A DNA stretch of 64,000 nucleotides from Burkholderiaceae bacterium. Its GTDB lineage: Bacteria; Pseudomonadota; Gammaproteobacteria; Burkholderiales; Burkholderiaceae_E. The translations under genes were made by a program, and so were the position numbers. Shown one piece after another: positions 40,168-46,978 of this stretch. Under the pieces are notes generated by a model. The model was given only the letters and a program-made list of their open reading frames with translations, ran no database searches and was not told the origin of the DNA. The number at the start of each line of letters is the position of its first letter. The stretch's first letter is position 1. The DNA lies in NCBI GenBank assembly GCA_016710525.1, contig JADJVQ010000001.1, positions 1 to 64,000 of the forward strand. The letters are read 5' to 3'.

Positions 40168-42894
40168 ATGGCCACCTACCTGTTCAGTACGCTTCAGAAC
40201 AATCAGCGCATCGAATTCAATCTGGCGAATGACGTCTTCGAGATTGACGACAAAACGCTGAAAGCCAGTCAGCTGCAGTACCAGCTCCTTGAACCCAACG
40301 GCAATGTGATTGCGTTCACGCATCAGGGCAAGACGGTCACGCTATCGGCCGTCGGCCTGTTGAGCGGGTTCAACACCACGAATGTGAAGATCGGGGATGG
40401 GCCGCTGGCGAATGGCGCGATCTATGGCGCGACCTCTACCTCTTCGCTTCCATTTGGCTTTGGCAGCGGCGGCCCTGACTTATTGATTGGCGTCAGTGGG
40501 AATGGGACCGTCGTGCAGCGATTTGTGGGCGGTGCGGGCGCGGATCGAATCGATGCGTATGCCATCGTCGATGAGGCGGGTAGGTTCAGTGACAATGCTC
40601 TGGACTACCGCTCAGCCCCATCCGGGATCAATGTCAATCTGCCACTCGGAACCGCGGCTGACGGAACCGGAAGCATCGATACGATCAGGAACATTAACTA
40701 CGTCTATGGCACCCGGTTCGGCGACATTCTCCTTGGCACTTCAGGTACCGCGGTGGCATTCGAGTACTTCGCCCCGCAAGGCGGGGCCGACAACATCGAT
40801 GGTGGAGAGGTCACGCCGGGGTCGGTCAACTTTCTCGACTACCAGCCGTTCTTCGGCAGCGTAACGGTGGACCTGCAGGCCGGCACCGTCAAGGACAGCA
40901 GCGGCGCGAGCGGCACGCTGAAGAACATCACCGCGGTGCGCGGCGGGTTCGGAAGTGATGTGCTCCGAGGTTCCAATGCTGTCTACGAGGAGACGTTCGA
41001 GGGATACGCGGGCGCCGATACCATCGATGGGCGAGGCGGGCCGGATACGGTGTCCTATGCGTCTTCGTCCGAAGCTCGTGGCGCGTTTATCAGTCTGCTC
41101 GACGGTGAGGCGACCGATCCCTACGGTTCGATCGATACGCTGGTCGGCATCGAGAATGCCATCGGTTCGGGTGCGCTCGATGTCTTGCTCGGTAACGTCG
41201 AGGCAAACCAGTTGCGAGGGCTAGGCGGCGATGACTTCCTGGAAGGAATGGCCGGTAACGACATCTTTGACGGAGGCCCCGGCACCGACACTGTCACTTA
41301 CGGATTTTCGCCAGCGCGGGTGGTCGTCGATCTTGCCGCCGGCACGGCGAGCGACGGCTGGGGCGGGTCGGACACGCTCGTCTCCATCGAGTCCGTGCGC
41401 GGATCCCCGTTCGACGATCGCTTGATGGGTTCAGCGAATGCGCTGGTGAACGAGCGATTCGATGGAGGCTCCGGAAGTGACTTCATCGATGGCGGCGCGC
41501 TTCTGGCCGGATCGTCGGTCGGCAACATTGCTTCGTATCTGAGCGCCGCGGCAGGTGTCATCGTCAATCTCGCGACCGGGACGGCCAGTGACGGCACTGG
41601 TGGTGTCGATACGCTGCGCAACGTCAACATGATCGAAGGGTCGGCATTCGGCGACTCGATGACCGGAAGCGCCGGACCCGCCGTCGACTATGAGGTCTTC
41701 ATCCCGGGCGCTGGGAATGATGCCGTGGACGGCGGCGGAATATCCGGCTCCCTCACGCCCGACTCGCGCAACGTCGTCGATTACTCCAATGCGCCCGCGG
41801 CGACAAAGGTCGATCTGCGGGCGGGCACTGCAAATGACGGCTTCGGGGGAACCGACACCCTGGCGAATATCAACTGGGTGATTGGCTCCAAGTTCAACGA
41901 CGAGCTTGCCGGGTCGGACCTCGCGCTCGACGAGCGTTTCGAAGGCGCGGCGGGCGCAGACCGCATTGACGGGCGTGAGGGAAGCGACACGGTGTCGTAT
42001 CAGTCGGGCGCTTTGCTCGGGGTGACGGTGAACTTGACTGACGGCATCGCGACCGACTGGAGCGGTGCGACTGACAAGTTGACGTCGATCGAACACGCGA
42101 TCGGCACCGGATTCACCGATACCTTGACCGGTGACGCATCGGGCAATTCGCTGTGGGGTCTTGGCGGCAACGATGCAATGGTTGGTCTGGCGGGCGACGA
42201 TTCCTTCACTGGCGGTGATGGAAACGATCAGCTCAACGGCGGCGTCGGCATCGATTCTGCAAACTTCGCACTGCGTCGCGAGGACTACCTGGTGAGCAAG
42301 ACCGGCACCGGTTTCAAGATAAGCGCGAAATCGGGTGGGGAAGGCGTCGATACGTTGACGCAGATCGAATCCGTCGCGTTCTCGGATTTCTCCCTTTCAT
42401 TGGTGACGCCGCCTGCGCCCCAGGGCGTGGCATTCAACACTGATTCCGGATTCCTGTTCGACCTGGTCTACTTTCGGTTTGCGAACACGGCTGATGCCGT
42501 CGCACTGACGGCTTCGCAAGCGCGCGAGTACTACTTCGCCACCGGCGCGGCGCTCGGAAAGGCGCCGAACAGCTGGTTCGATGCAAGCTACTACAAGAAC
42601 AAATGGGCTGACCTCGAAGCGTTAAACCTCGATGACGCGACGCTGTTCGCCCACTACAACCGCTACGGCGTATGGGAAGGCAGGTCAGGCGGCGCCGCCT
42701 TCGACAAGTTCGATGGCAGTCGGTATCTGGCCGACAACGCGCTGGTTGCGGGGTATGTCGACTCCCACTTGAGCGACTTCCTGGGCAGCCGTACAAATGG
42801 GGCCATCGCCCACTTCGTCATCTATGGGCAGGGCGAAGGACGTGCCGCATACGACACGACGGGTGCTGCGATCGATCTGGGCTGGTCACTGTAG
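40168..42894 (+). CDS. Large RTX-type calcium-binding protein
   Basis: 908-aa predicted secreted adhesin or scaffold with no enzyme motif seen. Start ATG 40168 follows AAAGGA (40156-40161). Most of the protein is a series of about seven modules of roughly 75-85 residues. Each ends in the pattern V-(D/N)-L-x2-G-T-A-x-D-G-x-G-G-x-D-T-L, with variants such as VDLAAGTASDGWGGSDTLVS. Scattered nonapeptides (GGPGTDTV, GGDGNDQLNGG) give beta-roll segments. The last 150 residues (DLVYFRFANT, WFDASYYKNKWADLEALNLD, ATLFAHYNRYGVWEGRS, NGAIAHFVIYG) are closely similar to the C-terminus of the RTX protease at 34720. Type I secretion is likely but no transporter genes are here. Confidence 0.82.
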   Translation: MATYLFSTLQNNQRIEFNLANDVFEIDDKTLKASQLQYQLLEPNGNVIAFTHQGKTVTLSAVGLLSGFNTTNVKIGDGPLANGAIYGATSTSSLPFGFGSGGPDLLIGVSGNGTVVQRFVGGAGADRIDAYAIVDEAGRFSDNALDYRSAPSGINVNLPLGTAADGTGSIDTIRNINYVYGTRFGDILLGTSGTAVAFEYFAPQGGADNIDGGEVTPGSVNFLDYQPFFGSVTVDLQAGTVKDSSGASGTLKNITAVRGGFGSDVLRGSNAVYEETFEGYAGADTIDGRGGPDTVSYASSSEARGAFISLLDGEATDPYGSIDTLVGIENAIGSGALDVLLGNVEANQLRGLGGDDFLEGMAGNDIFDGGPGTDTVTYGFSPARVVVDLAAGTASDGWGGSDTLVSIESVRGSPFDDRLMGSANALVNERFDGGSGSDFIDGGALLAGSSVGNIASYLSAAAGVIVNLATGTASDGTGGVDTLRNVNMIEGSAFGDSMTGSAGPAVDYEVFIPGAGNDAVDGGGISGSLTPDSRNVVDYSNAPAATKVDLRAGTANDGFGGTDTLANINWVIGSKFNDELAGSDLALDERFEGAAGADRIDGREGSDTVSYQSGALLGVTVNLTDGIATDWSGATDKLTSIEHAIGTGFTDTLTGDASGNSLWGLGGNDAMVGLAGDDSFTGGDGNDQLNGGVGIDSANFALRREDYLVSKTGTGFKISAKSGGEGVDTLTQIESVAFSDFSLSLVTPPAPQGVAFNTDSGFLFDLVYFRFANTADAVALTASQAREYYFATGAALGKAPNSWFDASYYKNKWADLEALNLDDATLFAHYNRYGVWEGRSGGAAFDKFDGSRYLADNALVAGYVDSHLSDFLGSRTNGAIAHFVIYGQGEGRAAYDTTGAAIDLGWSL

Positions 42895-42930
42895 GCGAGC
42901 TTGTCGGCTAGCGTCGATATGTCGATCCAC

Positions 42931-44130
42931 TCACCTCGACGCCAACCCCAGCAACAGCTTGAGCAGATCCGCCTGACGATGCGTTCCCGTCTTCGCATAG
43001 GCGGCCTGCAGCTGCGTCTTGCAGGTGTTGATCGACACACCCAGGCGTGCGGCCATTTCTTCGAGGCTGCCACCCTGGGTCATCTGCAGCGCGGTCCGGG
43101 CTTCGGCCATGGTCAGGCCGAACAGCTTGATCAGCAGGGCCGGGTCGACCGATGCCGCGCTTTGCAGGTCGTACAGAAACACGATGGCCTTGGCGGCCTT
43201 GCCGCCGGGTGCGAAGCGGGACGATTCGGCCAGCGGCGCCACATGCACGACGCAGGCCGGGCGGCCGTCTTCAGCGGGCAGCAGCAGCGCCTGGGAGAAA
43301 TGGTCGACCGTCGTCAGGGCTAGCGGCTGCATGGCCTGCGTGATCGCATCCTGAAAGGCCCGTTCGCTGCCCGACAAGCGACGGTTCAATGAGAGCTGCG
43401 AGGGCTTGGCCGATCCCGCCGCGCCGATGCAGACCGTGTCTCCACGCCTGGCGATCGACTCGGCCATCTTGTTGGCGAACTGCACCTTGCGCGAGCCATC
43501 GATCAGGATCACCCCGCTGGCCAGGCCGTTCAATGCGGCCAGGCTGGCGGCAAGCTGCAGCTGGCTGTCTCGCAAGTGGAACATCACGCCGAGCGAGCGC
43601 GACAGGTGCGCCAGCAGCCGGCGCGAGATCTCCACATCGTCCCGGTCGAAGGGGGTGTCCCGCGGACCGCGGTAGACGGACAGCGCGGTGGGCAGCTTGT
43701 GCGAGTCGGTGGTGTCGAAGATGATGCCCGAGCAGACCTTGGCGATGCCCAGGGGCGCGAGGATCTCCTTGTAGAAGTCGGTCTGCATCAGTTCGGCCTC
43801 GGGCACCAGGTCGCTGTCCAGACTGACCATGCCCTCGGCCAGGTAGCCCTTGGGGCCCGAGGCGCGCACCCACGGGTCTTCCTTCACGCCCTTGGCCGCC
43901 CAGATCTCGAGCGCGGCCTGGCTGATGTTGTGGGTGAAGGTGAAGCCGCCCTGCGAAGGTCCATGCAGATGGGTGAAGATCAGCGCCCGGGGTGCGTCGA
44001 ACACGCTGGCGATGTGCGCGATGACACCGGGCCAGGTCGATGGTTCCAGGGCCGCCTCATAGATGCGGTGGACAACGTCGTCGTACTCGGCCAGGTCGAT
44101 CGGCATCGGGATCTCGGGTGAGCGAATCAT
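42931..44130 (-). CDS. LuxR-family transcriptional regulator (copy 1)
   Basis: About 399 aa with a C-terminal LuxR/GerE helix-turn-helix (TMAEARTALQMTQGGSLEEM then AARLGVSINTCKTQLQAAYA) and a long N-terminal sensor part. The latter contains a PAS-like segment (GLASGVILIDGSRKVQFANK). It converges on the second RTX gene, 37 bases away. The start may be ATG 44130 or ATG 44106 (MPIDLAEYDDVVHRIYEAAL, 391 aa); neither has a strong ribosome site. It is a close paralogue of the next gene, sharing the opening VVHRIY, the block LTHNISQA-like (FTHNISQA) and the C-terminus TGTHRQADLLKLLL. Confidence 0.88.
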   Translation of the reverse strand: MIRSPEIPMPIDLAEYDDVVHRIYEAALEPSTWPGVIAHIASVFDAPRALIFTHLHGPSQGGFTFTHNISQAALEIWAAKGVKEDPWVRASGPKGYLAEGMVSLDSDLVPEAELMQTDFYKEILAPLGIAKVCSGIIFDTTDSHKLPTALSVYRGPRDTPFDRDDVEISRRLLAHLSRSLGVMFHLRDSQLQLAASLAALNGLASGVILIDGSRKVQFANKMAESIARRGDTVCIGAAGSAKPSQLSLNRRLSGSERAFQDAITQAMQPLALTTVDHFSQALLLPAEDGRPACVVHVAPLAESSRFAPGGKAAKAIVFLYDLQSAASVDPALLIKLFGLTMAEARTALQMTQGGSLEEMAARLGVSINTCKTQLQAAYAKTGTHRQADLLKLLLGLASR

Positions 44131-44162
44131 GGAGCAGCGAGAGGGGCATTGGCGCCGATCGA

Positions 44163-45368
44163 TCACGCCGATGCGAGGGAAAGCAGGAGCTTGAGCAGGT
44201 CGGCCTGGCGGTGAGTGCCCGTCTTCATGTACGCGGCCTGCAACTGCGTCTTGAACGTGTTGACCGATACGCCCAGGCGCGCGGCCATGTCGTCCACTGT
44301 GCCCCCGGCGGCGATCTGCAGGGCGGCCAGAGCCTCGGCGGAGGTCAGTTCGAATATCCGGCACAGCACCTGCGGGTCGACCGACGAGGCCGCTTGAAGG
44401 TCGTACAGGAACACGATCGCCCTTGCGGGCGAGCCGGCGGTGGCAAAGTCGTGCGATTCGGGCAGCGGAGCCACATGGACGGCACAGGCCGGACGGCCGT
44501 CACTGCCCGGCAGCAGGATGGCCTGCGAGAAGTGCTCGGTGGCATCCTGCGACAGCGACAGCGACAGCGACAGCGGCAGCGGCAGCAGCGCGCGGACCAG
44601 TGCGTCCTGGAACCGGCGTTCGACGCCAGCCAGCCGCGGATTCAGATGCATCCGCAGAGCGTCGGGCAGCAGTCGTGTGCCCATCTGCACCGTCTCGCCT
44701 TGCCGCAGCAACGACTCGGCCGCCTTGTTGGCGAAGCGAACGTCGCGTGTCGCGTCGATCAGCACCACGCCGCAGGTCAGCCGGTCGAGCGCCGCGAGGT
44801 TGGACGCGATCTGCAGCTGCTGGTCGCGCAGATGGAACATCACGCCCATCGACCGCGACAGGTGCGCCAGCAGTCGGCTCAGCAGTTCGACGTGCTCGTG
44901 CCGGAAGGCAGGGGCTCTGAGCGGACGAAACAGCGAAATGAAAGTGGGCAGCTTGTGCGCATCGGTACCGTCGAAGATCACGCCATTGCACAGGCGGGCG
45001 ATGTCCATCGGCGCCCAGAGTTCCTTGTAGAACGGCGTTTCGAGCAGAAGCTCGTGCGCGACCAGGTCGCTGTCGAGGTTCGCCATGCCATCGACATTGC
45101 GGCCCTTGGCAACGCCGGCGCGCACGAACGGATCTTCGTGAATGCTCTTGGCCGCCCAGTACTCCAGCGAAGCCTGCGAGATGTTGTGGGTAAAGAGGAA
45201 GCCGCCCTGGGCCGGGGTATGGGCCCAGGTGAAGATCAGTGCCCGAGAGGCGTCGAACAGCCGGGCGATGTCGCCGACCACCTGTTCCCACTGAGAAGGC
45301 GCGATGGCGGCGCTGTAGATGCGGTGAACGACTTGGTCAAATTGGTCCAGCGTGATCCGGGCCGTCAT
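44163..45368 (-). CDS. LuxR-family transcriptional regulator (copy 2)
   Basis: About 401 aa from the ATG at 45368 (MTARITLDQFDQVVHRIYSA). It has the same layout as copy 1: N-terminal sensor (FTHNISQASLEYWAAKSIHE), PAS-like segment (LTCGVVLIDATRDVRFANKA) and LuxR C-terminal helix-turn-helix ending TGTHRQADLLKLLLSLASA. A run of G(A/G)CAGC hexamers at 44551-44586 encodes a Leu-Ser/Leu-Pro stretch absent from copy 1, inserted before the segment matching TEHFSQAILLPG. The next gene on this strand starts 33 bases further on, so the two were produced by tandem duplication and probably share a transcript. Confidence 0.88.
   Translation of the reverse strand: MTARITLDQFDQVVHRIYSAAIAPSQWEQVVGDIARLFDASRALIFTWAHTPAQGGFLFTHNISQASLEYWAAKSIHEDPFVRAGVAKGRNVDGMANLDSDLVAHELLLETPFYKELWAPMDIARLCNGVIFDGTDAHKLPTFISLFRPLRAPAFRHEHVELLSRLLAHLSRSMGVMFHLRDQQLQIASNLAALDRLTCGVVLIDATRDVRFANKAAESLLRQGETVQMGTRLLPDALRMHLNPRLAGVERRFQDALVRALLPLPLSLSLSLSQDATEHFSQAILLPGSDGRPACAVHVAPLPESHDFATAGSPARAIVFLYDLQAASSVDPQVLCRIFELTSAEALAALQIAAGGTVDDMAARLGVSVNTFKTQLQAAYMKTGTHRQADLLKLLLSLASA
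44551..44586. repeat. Hexanucleotide microsatellite in the second LuxR gene
   Basis: Six units of G(A/G)CAGC in a row (four GACAGC, two GGCAGC). On the coding strand it gives alternating Leu-Pro and Leu-Ser residues. Slippage here would change protein length in steps of two residues without loss of frame. Confidence 0.85.
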
Positions 45369-45545
45369 CGGGCGGATCGGCCGTGTGCAGCGAGCCTGGA
45401 GCAACGGAACATGGTCGGCGAGTCGTCGAAATCTGACAGCGCTCGACGCTACGGAACTGCCGGGGCGGCCGCATCACCCAATTGATGGATGCAGGTCTGG
45501 TCTTGGAGACCGGACTGTCCGATTCGTGCCTATCCGATCGATGAA

Positions 45546-46976
45546 TCATTCGCTTCCGGGACTCCTGAGCATCCGCAGCGCCAGTCCACCGAGCACCGCA
45601 ACGGCAAGCACCAGCGCCGCCCACATCGCCGCCTGGGTCGGGTCGATGTCGTCGAGCCAGCCGCGTTCGCCCGTGCGCGTCTGCGCGGTGTCCAGCGTGG
45701 CGGATGATGCCGGCAGGGGGCGATCGGGACGGTAGCCGGGCACGACGGTGGCGATGGGCAGGGCGGCGCCCGACTGGCGTGATCGACCGATCGCCAGCGT
45801 GAACGGCGGGTTGCCGCGGGCGGCAAACACGATGCGCTGGGCAGGCCAGATCAGTTCGAGCTCCGGGGGCTGTGCGCCGAAGTCGCCGGCCCGCCGATCG
45901 AACCGCACCTGCCAGAAGCGGTCGCTGACCGATGCCGGCTGGATCGGCAGCGCGGCCGAGTTCGCATCCGGTGCGCCAGGTGCATTCGAGGCCAGGCGAT
46001 AGAACGTGGCGCTCTGGCGTGTCAGCCAGGGATCGGACTCGGAGCGGCGCGATTCGATGCGAGCCGGCGCGATCGTATTGACCTGCGGCAGGATCAGCTG
46101 AATCCGGTCGACCGGCAGGGGTGCCGGGCTTTCGTAGTTCACGACGGTTTCGCCGCCTTCCGATCGGGCCTTGCCTTTGAGCCGCTGCGTTTGCCACTCG
46201 GGCGAACCCGCGAGCGGCTCGTCTTCGACGGCCGCTTCGTCGATGGCGAGGCTGCCGAGCGCGGACGGCCAGGTCAGCCGCAGGTAACGCTGGCGGGCCG
46301 GCGCGAACTCGATCCGCTCGTGACGGATGGCCTGCGCTCCCTGGCCCACTCGCAGCAGCGGCGCATGGCGCGCAAGCGCTTGCCACTGCTGAAGGTCGTC
46401 GCTGCCCTCCAGGGTGACGGCGGCCTGGAAGTCGGCGCCTTCCGCGATGCGCAGCGTGAGGGCACGGTAGGGCCGGGTGGTCGGTGGCGAAGGCGCAGGA
46501 CCCGTCAGATCGAAGTACCAGGCGACCGTGCGCTCCGTGCCCTGCCTGGCGCCAGCGGGTTGTCCCCGCACGTTCAGCGTGAGGCGGTTTCCTTCGTAGG
46601 CGAGCGACACCGAGGGCAGTTCGAGCGTGCCCGAGGCCGGATCGACCAGCCGCAGGGGAACGGCCTTGATCGGCTTGAACGAGATCGTGCTGCCAGCGGC
46701 TTCCACCTGATCGAGCGCGAAGGGAATCGGCTCCCCGGCGCCGTTGAACAGACGCAGGTCCGCCAGCCCGGGGCTGCGCGCGAACTGGTATGCCTGTGCG
46801 GGGAGCACCACCGCATGCAGTGGCCCGGGACCCTGCAGCCGCACATTGGCGCGCCAGTCGAAATCGTCGGCGGGCGCCCTGGCGGCGGCGTTCGGTCCGG
46901 CCGTCAATTGGGCGATCACGGCGAGCATCGCCAGGCCAGCCCTTTGGGCCAGGCGACGAGCAGCATGAAGACGCAA
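45546..46976 (-). CDS. DUF3999 family protein
   Basis: About 476 aa, exported, function unknown. It has an N-terminal signal peptide (LRLHAARRLAQR, then core AGLAMLAVIAQLTAG), a large beta-rich periplasmic region with paired DUF3999 blocks (DFDWRANVRLQGPGPLHAVV; PELELIWPAQRIVFAARG), and one C-terminal membrane helix (AAMWAALVLAVAVLGGLALR). Start TTG 46976 is favoured because AAGGAG (46985-46990) lies eight bases before it; a later ATG at 46928 would remove half of the signal. It begins two bases after the DUF2339 stop, the usual partnership. Confidence 0.85.
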   Translation of the reverse strand: MRLHAARRLAQRAGLAMLAVIAQLTAGPNAAARAPADDFDWRANVRLQGPGPLHAVVLPAQAYQFARSPGLADLRLFNGAGEPIPFALDQVEAAGSTISFKPIKAVPLRLVDPASGTLELPSVSLAYEGNRLTLNVRGQPAGARQGTERTVAWYFDLTGPAPSPPTTRPYRALTLRIAEGADFQAAVTLEGSDDLQQWQALARHAPLLRVGQGAQAIRHERIEFAPARQRYLRLTWPSALGSLAIDEAAVEDEPLAGSPEWQTQRLKGKARSEGGETVVNYESPAPLPVDRIQLILPQVNTIAPARIESRRSESDPWLTRQSATFYRLASNAPGAPDANSAALPIQPASVSDRFWQVRFDRRAGDFGAQPPELELIWPAQRIVFAARGNPPFTLAIGRSRQSGAALPIATVVPGYRPDRPLPASSATLDTAQTRTGERGWLDDIDPTQAAMWAALVLAVAVLGGLALRMLRSPGSE

Positions 46977-46978
46977 GA

